From Glaciecola sp049650345 (lineage in GTDB: Bacteria; Pseudomonadota; Gammaproteobacteria; Enterobacterales; Alteromonadaceae), in assembly GCA_049650345.1 (NCBI GenBank), contig JBARZY010000044.1, positions 1 through 64,000 of the forward strand: DNA of 64,000 nucleotides. The letters run 5' to 3'. The notes below the pieces were generated by a model. It was not told where the DNA came from, did no database searches, and worked only from the letters and a program-made list of their open reading frames with translations. Shown piece by piece: positions 24,802 through 34,273 of this stretch (within the stretch, counting starts at the first letter, position 1; each line of letters begins with the position of its first letter). Made by a program: the position numbers and the translations under genes.

Positions 24802-26677
24802 ACTCACCACAACGCTGATTGTGCTTACAGTTGCGGTGTTCGTATTGCTATTGCTTGCTATTCCTTATCATTTAACACAAATGAGTGAGAAAAACTCTAC
24901 TACCCTTAATGCGACCTATTTTGTTGATCAAACTAACAAACGTATCATTAACGATGCTATTGAATTAAATCAAAATACTTGGCAACAAGTTGATAGTGCA
25001 AATTTTGGTTTGTCCCCCTACGTACACTGGGTGCGTATGAAATTACCCGCCAACGAGAACAACGAACGGCGCTTATTGTTAGTTAACTATGGCCTAATTG
25101 ATCACGTTGACGTATGGTTTGTGCGTTCTAAGGGTGATGTCGCTGAGAACAGTGACGAGTTTAATACACTACAAAATTACCAAGCTGGAGATGCTTTTCC
25201 CTTCCACAATAGAGAATTGAACTTCGAACAGTTTCTGTTTCCTGTTCCTCAAGTTAACTCAGATATTTGGGTATATATTAGGGCAGAAAGCAAAGGTCCT
25301 ATCAAAGTGCCTGTTGAGCTTTGGGGCGAGGCCGAATTTATTGAGCATGCTGGTTTACACAAAATATTTATGGGACTATTCTTTGGCTTCATGATTGCAA
25401 TGAGCCTAAGTAACTTATTTATTTATGCCTCTAGCAAAAATATTATTTTTGCGTACTACACCGGTTATGTGGCTTGTATTGCTATGGTAGTCGCCTCTCT
25501 AAATGCAATAGGTTTTCATTACATTTGGCCGAATAATATATGGCTGCAAGAATTTGCAGTGCCAATATTCGCTAGTTTAACGCTGATGTGTATTATTGCC
25601 TTATCTATCAAATTACTCGATTTACACACAACAGTACCAAAAATATTTACCTTACTTAGAAGTTTGCAAGCGGTATTCGGGGTCGTATTAATTTCATGTT
25701 TTGCTCTACCTTATGAAATTGTTATTAAAACAGTATTAATACTGTTAGTGGTAAGTACGCCATTAATACTTACCTCGGGCATTATCTTGGCAATAAAGGG
25801 AAGTTTAGCCGCTAAGTATTTTTGTGGTGCATGGTCTGTATTGCTGTTTTCTGGCGTTAGTATCGCGATGGAAAATTTGGGTGTGTATAGCTCGCCAATA
25901 GATTCGGTTTATTTGATTATGGTAGGTGCCATTGCGGAATCATTGCTGTTAGCTCTTGCTTTGTCGGTCAATTATTCGAATCAGTTGCAACTTGCCAAGA
26001 AAACTCGTGACACTGCGGTGTTAAGTGAACAAGAAGCGCTGAAAGCGCAAGACGAATTGATTGCGCTTCAACAAAAAAACCAAGCGGAGCTAGAATACAG
26101 TATAGAAGAGCGTACCTTGGAGCTAGAAGTGGCTCTACGAGAACTTGCCGATAAAAACCGAGATTTAGAGAAGCTGAGTGCAATAGACCCCTTAACTGGT
26201 TTATACAATAGGCGTTATTTTGATAAACGCTTATTAGCAGAGGCAAGGCGCAGTAAACGAGAACTGACTCCGCTTGGTCTAGCCATGCTAGACATTGACC
26301 ATTTTAAACAAGTGAACGATACCCACGGACATTTATGCGGCGACCATTGTTTAAAAGTATTTGCCGACCTGTTAAAAGAGCATGTTAAACGTCCGTCAGA
26401 CGTGGTCTGTCGTTATGGGGGAGAAGAGTTTGTTATTATTCTGCCGAATACCGATGAGCAAGGTGTGGCTAAATTACTTGAAAAAATCAGGCATGCGCTT
26501 GAGCACAAAAAAATTATGTTTGAGGGTAATGAAATCCCGCTAACAGTAAGTATTGGGGCAACTTCCAGAGTCATGTTGTCTGAAGATGAACATGTGCTCA
26601 TTATTGCGTTCGTTGATAAACAGTTGTATCGCGCGAAAAATGAAGGCCGTAATCAAGTGTGGGTGGATAGCTACTAA
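24773..26677 (+). CDS. diguanylate cyclase with 7TMR-DISM sensor module (first of a pair)
   Basis: A 634-residue c-di-GMP synthase. A membrane anchor (about 11-30) precedes a periplasmic 7TMR-DISM extracellular domain (about 45-190, with YVHWVRMKLP), then seven membrane helices (about 200-410), a coiled coil and a GGDEF domain. The catalytic motif is CRYGGEEFVIILP. The product-inhibition site RxxD is present (RPSD, five residues before GGEEF). ATG 24773, with AAGG upstream, overlaps tatD by 29 bases. Two bases separate it from its paralogue. Confidence 0.9.
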   Translation: MTKKVVTPTKLTTTLIVLTVAVFVLLLLAIPYHLTQMSEKNSTTLNATYFVDQTNKRIINDAIELNQNTWQQVDSANFGLSPYVHWVRMKLPANENNERRLLLVNYGLIDHVDVWFVRSKGDVAENSDEFNTLQNYQAGDAFPFHNRELNFEQFLFPVPQVNSDIWVYIRAESKGPIKVPVELWGEAEFIEHAGLHKIFMGLFFGFMIAMSLSNLFIYASSKNIIFAYYTGYVACIAMVVASLNAIGFHYIWPNNIWLQEFAVPIFASLTLMCIIALSIKLLDLHTTVPKIFTLLRSLQAVFGVVLISCFALPYEIVIKTVLILLVVSTPLILTSGIILAIKGSLAAKYFCGAWSVLLFSGVSIAMENLGVYSSPIDSVYLIMVGAIAESLLLALALSVNYSNQLQLAKKTRDTAVLSEQEALKAQDELIALQQKNQAELEYSIEERTLELEVALRELADKNRDLEKLSAIDPLTGLYNRRYFDKRLLAEARRSKRELTPLGLAMLDIDHFKQVNDTHGHLCGDHCLKVFADLLKEHVKRPSDVVCRYGGEEFVIILPNTDEQGVAKLLEKIRHALEHKKIMFEGNEIPLTVSIGATSRVMLSEDEHVLIIAFVDKQLYRAKNEGRNQVWVDSY

Positions 26678-26679
26678 AT

Positions 26680-28587
26680 ATGAATCGCACGTTTACTGAC
26701 ACTGATCCTGAAGTTTCAACATTACAAGACGTGTTTCGCAACTTTTCGCGGTATTGGGCGGTAACATTCGCTGTAATTGCTGCTTTATTGCTAATGAAGG
26801 CAGTAAATTATTTTGCGTTAGCGGCAGAGGGTAGTGAGCAGTTAACGAATATTAGTTATCTTGTTGCGCCAATAGAAAATTATCAGGCTGACACAATAAT
26901 TAATGACAGAGTCTTGCCTTGGAAGGCTGCAGGTAACATGAACTTTCCATCGCCAGATGTTCCGCATGGTGTTTGGCTTAAAATCCCAATAGCGCCGTCG
27001 ACACATGACGACACCTTATTTTTACGCTTTACTGACCCACTGATAGACTTACTCGATGTGTATATTGTTACCGAAAGTCACAATAAACAACAGATCACTA
27101 GTGAATTAAAAGGTGGCGACACACGGTATTTTAATACGCGTGAATTAGCGCTTGCTCACAATGTGGTATCACTGCCGTTTACTACACTTCCCACTACCGT
27201 ATATGTGTATGCGCAGTCTAAAATTTCCATTAATTTGCATGCATCACTTTGGCGCAGTGCTACGTTTATTGCCTTTAATAACAAACACACCGTATTTTTG
27301 GGTTTATTGTTTGGATACACCTTAGCCTTAATCTGCTATTGCATGATGATGTTTGCAACGGTTAGAAAGTCAGAGTACTTATATTACAGCGGGCATCTTG
27401 TGGGGTTCTTTGCCCACATACTCGCAATAAGCAGTTTTGGTTTTCAGTATATGTGGCCTCAGAATACGCAATTACAATCGGTAATCGGCGGCACTACAAT
27501 TTGTTTTATGTTCATACTGTTAGTCAAGTTTACGGTGTCGTTATTAGGGAATACTGGCCCGGCATTCTCAAGAACATGTACCGCACTTGTATATTTATCT
27601 AGTGTTGTGGTTGTGCTATCAATGATTACGTTAAGTCCTGTGTTTGTAATGATAGGAATAGGACTGGTACTACTGTCGGCATGCGCAATGCCGCCGCTTT
27701 GTTGGTTTCTTTCTAAGGCAAACCTTGCAGCAAAATCAGTTGCTTGCTTAATATGGGGAATATTGATCGCGACGGTTATTTTGTCATTGATGGAGCGTTA
27801 CAACATATCTGAGTCGTTGGCAGATCCCTTATTGATATTGGTAGTGGGGTTTTATTTAGAGACAATGGTGATTGGCTTAGCCTTGCTGTATCACTATCGG
27901 GTAAGCAGTGATAAAACCCATCAATTAAAAGAGTTGGTGGTTAAAGACAAAGCTTCTGCAATCCAGTCTAAAGACGCAATTGTGCAATTGCAAAGCAATG
28001 CGCAACGCAAGTTAGAGCAGCAAGTGAAAGCGCAAACGATTCAACTGGAAGGTGCTTTAGCCGATTTAAATAGAGCCAGTGGTGAGCTTGAATCAATGCG
28101 AAACTTAGATGGCCTTACTGGACTGCCTAATCGTTTCGCCTTTGAAGAAACACTCAATCAATATGTTAAAACGGCAATGGACACAAGAACGCCCCTGTGT
28201 ATTGCGGTTTTAGATATTGATCATTTTAAACACATAAACGATACCCACGGTCATCTAATCGGTGACGAATGTTTGCGAAAATTTTCAAGCTTGTTTAAAC
28301 ATATGTTTTCGCAGCAAGAGTATAATTTTTGCCGTTTTGGGGGGGAGGAATTTATGCTGGCGAGTTTACTCGAGCCTGAAGAGGTAGAAAATCAGTTAAA
28401 TCAATTTAGGGAAGCACTAGCAGCGCTAATTATTGACGCCGCTTCGTCGCCGTTTAGCTTCACTGTAAGCGCTGGCGTAGCGAGTGGCTATCTTGAACAA
28501 AGCGCTGATGTTAGGGGCCTAATGTCAAAAGCAGACCACAATTTATATATCGCCAAGCAGAAGGGGCGCAATTTGGTGATAGCATGA
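26680..28587 (+). CDS. diguanylate cyclase with 7TMR-DISM sensor module (second of a pair)
   Basis: A 635-residue paralogue of the preceding gene with the same layout: N-terminal helix (about 27-45), periplasmic DISM domain (VWLKIP), seven helices (about 205-415), coiled coil and GGDEF domain. The active motif is intact (FCRFGGEEFML), as is the metal and substrate segment LDIDHFKHINDTHGHLIGDE. The inhibition-site position reads QQEY instead of RxxD, so feedback control by c-di-GMP may be lost. It lies two bases after the first copy. Confidence 0.9.
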   Translation: MNRTFTDTDPEVSTLQDVFRNFSRYWAVTFAVIAALLLMKAVNYFALAAEGSEQLTNISYLVAPIENYQADTIINDRVLPWKAAGNMNFPSPDVPHGVWLKIPIAPSTHDDTLFLRFTDPLIDLLDVYIVTESHNKQQITSELKGGDTRYFNTRELALAHNVVSLPFTTLPTTVYVYAQSKISINLHASLWRSATFIAFNNKHTVFLGLLFGYTLALICYCMMMFATVRKSEYLYYSGHLVGFFAHILAISSFGFQYMWPQNTQLQSVIGGTTICFMFILLVKFTVSLLGNTGPAFSRTCTALVYLSSVVVVLSMITLSPVFVMIGIGLVLLSACAMPPLCWFLSKANLAAKSVACLIWGILIATVILSLMERYNISESLADPLLILVVGFYLETMVIGLALLYHYRVSSDKTHQLKELVVKDKASAIQSKDAIVQLQSNAQRKLEQQVKAQTIQLEGALADLNRASGELESMRNLDGLTGLPNRFAFEETLNQYVKTAMDTRTPLCIAVLDIDHFKHINDTHGHLIGDECLRKFSSLFKHMFSQQEYNFCRFGGEEFMLASLLEPEEVENQLNQFREALAALIIDAASSPFSFTVSAGVASGYLEQSADVRGLMSKADHNLYIAKQKGRNLVIA

Positions 28588-28628
28588 GGTATACTTAGCC
28601 ACAATTTTTTTGTTTGTTAAGGATTTTC

Positions 28629-29627
28629 ATGTTACCGCTTATTCATTCTCGCCCACGCCGTTTACGACGCAGCCCTGTATTACGCCAATTAGTCAGTGAA
28701 AACTCCCTTGGCGTGAATGATTTGATTTATCCTATGTTTGTTGTTCCGGGTGCTAACAATCGTGAAACCATTCCCTCGATGCCAGATGTGTATCGTTACA
28801 GCATCGACTTATTAGTAAAAGAAGTGGCTGAGTGTGTGTCACTTGGCATTGTCCACTTTGCTATATTTCCAGTCATTGAATCAGACAAAAAATCTTTAGA
28901 CGCCAGTGAAGCATTCAACCCAGATGGCTTAGCTCAGCAGGCTGTAAGAGCCTTGAAAGGAACGTTTGGCGACACTATTACCGTAATCACGGATGTAGCA
29001 CTCGACCCATTTACCGTGCACGGACAAGATGGCTTAATTGATGACAACGGCTATGTGCTTAACGATGAAACAGTTGAAGTGCTAGTGCAACAGGCATTGT
29101 CGCATGCGCAAAGCGGCGCTGACATTGTAGCGCCTTCAGATATGATGGATGGTCGCGTTGGAGCAATACGTGAAGCCCTAGAAGGCGCGGGTTATACCAA
29201 CACTTGTATTATGGCGTATTCTGCTAAATATGCATCAAGCTACTACGGTCCATTCAGAGATGCAGTAGGCTCTGCAGGAAATATCAAAGGCGGCGACAAA
29301 AAAAGCTATCAAATGGACCCTGCCAATAGCGATGAAGCGCTGCATGAAATCAGTATGGATATTAACGAAGGCGCAGATATGGTGATGGTAAAGCCCGGCA
29401 TGCCGTATCTAGACATTGTTCAGCGCTGTAAAAGCGAGTTTCAAGTGCCCACTTTTGCATACCAAGTCAGCGGCGAGTACGCTATGCATCAGGCAGCGTT
29501 TAGCAATGGTTGGCTTAGCAAAGAGGCAGTAGTGATGGAGTCGCTACTTGCGTTTAAGCGCGCTGGTGCTGACGGTATATTAACGTATTTTGCAAAATAT
29601 GCGGCCACCTTGTTAAGCAATAAATAA
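28629..29627 (+). CDS. hemB: delta-aminolevulinic acid dehydratase (porphobilinogen synthase)
   Basis: Condenses two 5-aminolevulinate molecules to porphobilinogen. Schiff-base lysines are in AYSAKYASSYYGPFRDA and MVKPGMPYLD. The metal region reads DVALDPFTVHGQDGL: aspartates replace the zinc cysteines of E. coli HemB, marking the Mg-dependent class, as in Pseudomonas. AAGGA before ATG 28629 decides the start. The stop codon is part of a hairpin shared with panC. Confidence 0.96.
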   Translation: MLPLIHSRPRRLRRSPVLRQLVSENSLGVNDLIYPMFVVPGANNRETIPSMPDVYRYSIDLLVKEVAECVSLGIVHFAIFPVIESDKKSLDASEAFNPDGLAQQAVRALKGTFGDTITVITDVALDPFTVHGQDGLIDDNGYVLNDETVEVLVQQALSHAQSGADIVAPSDMMDGRVGAIREALEGAGYTNTCIMAYSAKYASSYYGPFRDAVGSAGNIKGGDKKSYQMDPANSDEALHEISMDINEGADMVMVKPGMPYLDIVQRCKSEFQVPTFAYQVSGEYAMHQAAFSNGWLSKEAVVMESLLAFKRAGADGILTYFAKYAATLLSNK

Positions 29628-29645
29628 GCGCCATACAGGCGCTTA
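29625..29645. terminator. hairpin spanning the hemB and panC stop codons
   Basis: An 8-bp perfect stem (TAAGCGCC 29625-29632 with GGCGCTTA 29638-29645) and a 5-base loop. Its outer triplets are the TAA stop codons of hemB (plus) and panC (minus). No long T tract follows on either side, so it may be a weak bidirectional terminator or an mRNA 3'-end stabiliser. Confidence 0.5.
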
Positions 29646-30491
29646 TAGCTCAACTTGGATATTGTCTATTAAGCGCGTTTTCCCTAAAAAGGCTGCCGCT
29701 AAAATAACTAAGTGTTTATCTTCATGCCCTACTTGCAGTAGGGTCTCAGCGTTTCTAATTTCAATATAATCGGGTTTAAAGCCAGCCTCACTTAACATGT
29801 CTTTGGCTTGTTTTATCAGCGCAGTGAAGTCGCGTCTACCGGTTTGAATGGCATTGGCCAGTTGTGTCATTTGTGCATATAACACAGGCGCAATTTGGCG
29901 TTGCTCGGTATTCAAATAGCCATTTCTTGAACTCATGGCTAAACCATCTTCTTCACGCTCAGTTGCCACGCCATGTATGCTTAGATTCATCGATAAATCG
30001 GTCACCATTGCTTTGATTACTTGTAACTGCTGAAAATCTTTTTCACCAAAGTAGGCTTGGTTAGGCTGAACCATATTAAATAGTTTACACACAATGGTGG
30101 CTACGCCTCTAAAATGACCAGGTCGGCTTGCACCGCAAATCATATATGATAAGCCTGGTACTTCTACAAACGTTTGTTGCTCAAGGCCGCGGCTGTATAT
30201 ATCAGACGCTTGCGGCATAAACAGTAAGTCTACGCCTAATGCTGCTAACGATGCTTTGTCGGCATCTAAAGTGCGAGGATAGGCGTCTAAGTCTTCGTCA
30301 GGTCCAAACTGCAGAGGGTTAACAAATATTGATACAACCACTTTGCTCGCATTTTTTTTAGCTTCTTTAACCAGCTTTAAATGGCCGTTATGTAGGTTTC
30401 CCATTGTGGGGACAAAGGCAATCACATTTTTGCTGGCTTGCCATGTGCGACGAACTTCTCTTAATTCATTAATGTCGTTTACTACTTGCAT
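29643..30491 (-). CDS. panC: pantothenate synthetase
   Basis: Joins pantoate and beta-alanine with ATP, the last step of pantothenate synthesis. Nucleotide-binding motifs are PTMGNLHNGHLKLV (HIGH-like) and MSSRNGYL (KMSKS-like), and GEKDFQQLQVI is conserved. Length 282 is typical. It follows panB by 13 bases; the order panB-panC is standard. Confidence 0.96.
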   Translation of the reverse strand: MQVVNDINELREVRRTWQASKNVIAFVPTMGNLHNGHLKLVKEAKKNASKVVVSIFVNPLQFGPDEDLDAYPRTLDADKASLAALGVDLLFMPQASDIYSRGLEQQTFVEVPGLSYMICGASRPGHFRGVATIVCKLFNMVQPNQAYFGEKDFQQLQVIKAMVTDLSMNLSIHGVATEREEDGLAMSSRNGYLNTEQRQIAPVLYAQMTQLANAIQTGRRDFTALIKQAKDMLSEAGFKPDYIEIRNAETLLQVGHEDKHLVILAAAFLGKTRLIDNIQVEL

Positions 30492-30504
30492 GGATCTAAC
30501 CTTT

Positions 30505-31299
30505 TTACTCGAAGCTATGCTCTGGCCCAGGAAAGGCTTGTGATTTTACTTCATCAATATATTGTGTAACGGCATCTTGAATATTACCAATCGCCGCCAA
30601 ATAATTTTTTGAAAACTTAGGCATGTAATTGGCGCTGATACCGAGCATGTCGTGCATAACTAAAATTTGCCCATCGGTTTTAGCGCCGGCGCCAATGCCT
30701 ATAACAGGTATGCTAAGGGCGTCGCTAACCATTGCCGCTAAGGCAGAAGGAACACACTCGAGTACCAACAATTGAATGCCGGCTTGCTCGAGCGCTTTAG
30801 CTGAATTAATGAGCTTTTCGGCTTGGCTTGATTCGCGTCCTTGTACTTTAAAGCCACCAAGTACGTGTACAGATTGCGGGGTTAAACCTAAATGCCCGCA
30901 CACAGGTACGCTGCGCTCTACTAACCCGCTAATGGTGTCTAACAGCCATTCACCACCTTCTAATTTGACCATGCTTGCGCCCGCCTGCATTAATTTGGCG
31001 GCGTTATTATAGGCAACTTCGGGTGTGCTGTAGCTCATAAATGGCATATCTGCTATTACAAAAGCCCTTTCTGCCCCAGCGCGCACGCATTTAGTGTGAT
31101 AGGCAATTTCATCAGTAGTAACATTGAGTGTGTCGTCAAGTCCTTGCAATACCATCCCTAATGAATCACCAATTAATATTACGTCAACACCTTGGGCGTC
31201 AAATAGCTTGGCAAAACTGGCGTCATAAGCTGTTAATGCCGCTATCTTTTCATTGTTTTGCTTCATTTTTAATAAACTAGAAACGGTTACTTTTTTCAT
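30505..31299 (-). CDS. panB: 3-methyl-2-oxobutanoate hydroxymethyltransferase
   Basis: Transfers a hydroxymethyl group from methylene-tetrahydrofolate to ketoisovalerate, making ketopantoate. Motifs are LTAYDASFAKLFDAQGVDVILIGDS (first part ALTAYDASFA), the metal-binding DSLGMVLQG, KLEGG and GHLGLTPQSVH. Length 264 is standard. It sits between folK (51 bases upstream) and panC. Confidence 0.96.
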   Translation of the reverse strand: MKKVTVSSLLKMKQNNEKIAALTAYDASFAKLFDAQGVDVILIGDSLGMVLQGLDDTLNVTTDEIAYHTKCVRAGAERAFVIADMPFMSYSTPEVAYNNAAKLMQAGASMVKLEGGEWLLDTISGLVERSVPVCGHLGLTPQSVHVLGGFKVQGRESSQAEKLINSAKALEQAGIQLLVLECVPSALAAMVSDALSIPVIGIGAGAKTDGQILVMHDMLGISANYMPKFSKNYLAAIGNIQDAVTQYIDEVKSQAFPGPEHSFE

Positions 31300-31350
31300 C
31301 AGTTGTCCTTGAAAGCTTACTGCGCGAAATGGATGTGTAAGTAGTGCATA

Positions 31351-31869
31351 TTATGCTGCTATTGAAGCATAGTTAATAGGGGTGGTTAATCTACGTAAGC
31401 CATTTAAGGAGCACTGTGATACCCAAGCCGCTAAACTTTTACCATCATGCATAATAAGATCTGGCGATATTTCGAACAAAGGCACCAACACAAACTCTCT
31501 TTGTGACATACCATAGTGAGGCAATGTTAAGCGTTCATTGCTCATTGATAAATTATTAAACAACAACATATCTAAATCGAGTGTGCGTGGACCCCATTGC
31601 TCACCTTTGCGTTCTCGGCCATGTTGTTGCTCAATATCTTGGAGAACATCGAGTAATTCAATGGGTTGAAGTGAAGTAGTGAGCTTACACACCGCATTTA
31701 CATAATCAGGCTGATTGCTGGGCCCCATAGGGCTGCTAGCGTACAAATGTGAGCACTGCTGAATGCTAATTTGGTCATGGCTATGAATACGGGCTAAGGC
31801 TTCTAACACCTGCTTTTCAGGGGTGGCTAGGTTACTTCCTAGTCCTACATAAACCACGTCAGTCATCAT
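31351..31869 (-). CDS. folK: 6-hydroxymethyl-7,8-dihydropterin pyrophosphokinase
   Basis: A folate-pathway kinase that pyrophosphorylates hydroxymethyldihydropterin. Seen: GLGSNLATPEKQV, the pterin and Mg motif GPRTLDLDMLLFN, and LTLPHYGMSQREFVLVPL. The ATG (31869) overlaps the pcnB stop by four bases; a second ATG follows directly. The pcnB-folK pairing is as in E. coli. Confidence 0.95.
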   Translation of the reverse strand: MMTDVVYVGLGSNLATPEKQVLEALARIHSHDQISIQQCSHLYASSPMGPSNQPDYVNAVCKLTTSLQPIELLDVLQDIEQQHGRERKGEQWGPRTLDLDMLLFNNLSMSNERLTLPHYGMSQREFVLVPLFEISPDLIMHDGKSLAAWVSQCSLNGLRRLTTPINYASIAA

Positions 31870-33248
31870 TTCTTCGGCTTCCTTCTATTACGTCTGCGCG
31901 GTCCAGTGTTGGGCAGTTCATTAATCATTTTGGTTTGTTGATTACTAGATGCTTCTTGAAATACTGTCCACCACTGAGCCGTGTCAAGTAATGTGCCACC
32001 TTCGACCATGCCTCGCAACAACAAAAAGTCATAGGCGGCACGAAAACGTGGGTGCGTAAGTAACTGCAAGCAGCGACGGCCTTGACGTTTTTGTAAACGA
32101 CTTTGTAACCCCCAAATTTCGCGAACAGGCATACTAAAACGTTTGGGGATCATTATTCTGCGCGTTTGCTGCAGTAGTACCTCGGCTGCTGCTAGGTTAT
32201 GGGCGTCGTGAGCAGTCATGCTTGATTCAAACATTAATTCTTGGGCGCGCTCTTCCATTGGGTACCACAAAAATGCGGCATATAAAAATGCCGGCGTAAT
32301 GCGTTGATCATTGTTTATTCGCTTGTCGGTATTTTTGAGCATTGTTTCAATAAATAAATACTCTTTACCGTTAGTATCTTGAACCAATGCAGTTAACAGC
32401 GGGAAAAGCTGTGCCAGTAAATTGTGGTTCAATAAACTTTGGAAGGTAGTGAGGCCATTACCACTTAGTAGTAATTTACTGACTTCTTCAAACAAACGAG
32501 CTGCGGGTATATTAGCCAGTAAATATGCATGTTTTTTAATGCATTTACTGAGTGCCAAGGGAAGTTGCATATCGAGTTTACTGGCAAATCGTATGGCGCG
32601 TATCATGCGCACAGGGTCTTCGCGGAAGCGTGTTTCAGTGTCGCCAATCATAACCACGGTGCGACTCGAGATAGCGTCTACACCTTTGGCAAAATCTAAA
32701 ATACTTTCATCGGTGACATCAAAATACATCGCATTAAACGTGAAATCTCGCCTTGCCGCATCTTCCTCAATACTGCCAAAAATATTGTCACGTAACAGTT
32801 GGCCCGCTTCATTTTGTTTAGACAGCACATTATCGAAAGGTTTGTCACCGCCTCTTTTGTTCACTTTACTTACAGAACTGGAGACTTTGGGCTTTTGTTC
32901 GAGAGGTGGTGATTCTTGGCTATCATGATGGCCTCTGAAGGTCGCAACTTCAATAATTTCACGACCAAAGGTAATATGTGCCAAACGAAAACGACGCCCA
33001 ATTAACCGGCAGTTTCTAAAGCATGCTTTAATCTGCTCAGGTGTGGCGTTAGTCACTACGTCGAAATCTTTGGGGGGCTTTCCCATGAGTTGGTCGCGAA
33101 TACAGCCACCTACCGCGTAAGCTTTATATCCCTTAAAAATAAGGTGCTCAAGTACTTTCAGCGTATTGGGTGAGAGATCTGACTTGCGCATAGTATGTGC
33201 ATTGCGAGGTATAATCTCGGGAAAAAGTTTGTTTTCAGTTAATGCCAT
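31866..33248 (-). CDS. pcnB: poly(A) polymerase I
   Basis: Adds 3' poly(A) tails that promote RNA decay. The nucleotidyltransferase head has VGGCIRDQLMG and the metal Asp pair in KDFDVVTNATPEQ, then RNCRLIGRRFRLAHI and DNIFGSIEEDAARRDFTFNA. The C-terminus is Arg/Lys-rich (RRRNRRKPKK). Compared with the E. coli sequence as I recall it, about 25 extra basic and Ser-rich residues sit after TFRGHHDSQ. It has one base between it and gluQ upstream and overlaps folK. Confidence 0.95.
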   Translation of the reverse strand: MALTENKLFPEIIPRNAHTMRKSDLSPNTLKVLEHLIFKGYKAYAVGGCIRDQLMGKPPKDFDVVTNATPEQIKACFRNCRLIGRRFRLAHITFGREIIEVATFRGHHDSQESPPLEQKPKVSSSVSKVNKRGGDKPFDNVLSKQNEAGQLLRDNIFGSIEEDAARRDFTFNAMYFDVTDESILDFAKGVDAISSRTVVMIGDTETRFREDPVRMIRAIRFASKLDMQLPLALSKCIKKHAYLLANIPAARLFEEVSKLLLSGNGLTTFQSLLNHNLLAQLFPLLTALVQDTNGKEYLFIETMLKNTDKRINNDQRITPAFLYAAFLWYPMEERAQELMFESSMTAHDAHNLAAAEVLLQQTRRIMIPKRFSMPVREIWGLQSRLQKRQGRRCLQLLTHPRFRAAYDFLLLRGMVEGGTLLDTAQWWTVFQEASSNQQTKMINELPNTGPRRRNRRKPKK

Positions 33249-33249
33249 T

Positions 33250-34239
33250 TCAGTTGCTTTTCTTCATGCTAGTAGTCTGCTCGTAACGCTCATGCATAGA
33301 GTATACGTTATTTGTCACTGAAATAAGAACTTCCGCTTGTTTGGGCAGCAAATTGTGAGTCCAGTGTGTAATTGCCCAGTCGAGCAAGGTGTCTATATCG
33401 GTTATTTTTTGCATGTCGTTGCTTAGGTTTGGGTTAAATGCACGATGTATACCTAAATACTGCAATGCTAGCTTTAAGTTATCAAGCGCGCGGTTGTCAT
33501 CTATAGGGGGAGCGTGATGTTGCTTTGACAACTTCTCACCTACTTGCTGCGAAATCACAGGAATATGCAGATATTTGGGGTGAACGGCATCGAGTGCTTC
33601 GGTCAGGTTCAAATGAATGGGCGTGGTATCTAGCAAGTCCATTCCTCTTACGATGTGCGTTACTTCTTGCGCTATATCGTCGGCTACCACAGCTAAATGG
33701 TAGGCATAAATACCATCTCTGCGTTTCAATACTGGGTCTTCGGTAGCAATAGGATGTGTGATGTTCTGTTTTCCTAAATGCATGTCGCAGAATGCAGTAC
33801 GAGGCTGTTGCTGCAGAAACCGAATGGCATGCTCGGCAAATGCAAGACTCTTGTCACGACAATGGCCATCGTAGTAACCACTTCGGGCCTTAATTTGCTT
33901 TCGGCTGCACTCACATGCATATATGCGATGCATTGATCTGAGTTGACTCAGGGTTTTCTCGTATAAGGTATGCCGGTGGCTTTGATATACTACGGGTTCG
34001 TCTGAATACAAATGATGAGCGTGTAACGATGAAAGAATAACATCGTTCATGGCGCTGTTAACGCGAGGCGTATCGATGTCTTCAATACGCACCAGCCAAC
34101 GCCCATTGTGTTGTTTTGCGTGTAAATAACTCGCTAAGGCACATACCAGTGAGCCAAAGTGGAGCGGACCAGAAGGTGAAGGCGCGAAACGGCCTACATA
34201 AGCAGCATCATTTCGCACATCGATGTTGATGCTACTCAT
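33250..34239 (-). CDS. gluQ: glutamyl-Q tRNA(Asp) synthetase
   Basis: A truncated GluRS paralogue that attaches glutamate to the queuosine base of tRNA-Asp. HIGH-like motif FAPSPSGPLHFGSL, zinc-binding ACECSRKQI with later Tyr and Cys (GYYDGHC), and KMSKS-like GEKLSKQHHAP are present, with no anticodon-binding domain. Length 329 is slightly longer than usual, through the C-terminus. It lies between dksA and pcnB, as in E. coli. Confidence 0.95.
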   Translation of the reverse strand: MSSINIDVRNDAAYVGRFAPSPSGPLHFGSLVCALASYLHAKQHNGRWLVRIEDIDTPRVNSAMNDVILSSLHAHHLYSDEPVVYQSHRHTLYEKTLSQLRSMHRIYACECSRKQIKARSGYYDGHCRDKSLAFAEHAIRFLQQQPRTAFCDMHLGKQNITHPIATEDPVLKRRDGIYAYHLAVVADDIAQEVTHIVRGMDLLDTTPIHLNLTEALDAVHPKYLHIPVISQQVGEKLSKQHHAPPIDDNRALDNLKLALQYLGIHRAFNPNLSNDMQKITDIDTLLDWAITHWTHNLLPKQAEVLISVTNNVYSMHERYEQTTSMKKSN

Positions 34240-34273
34240 GTGATAAGCACATAGAAAAAGCTTGCATGGTTTA

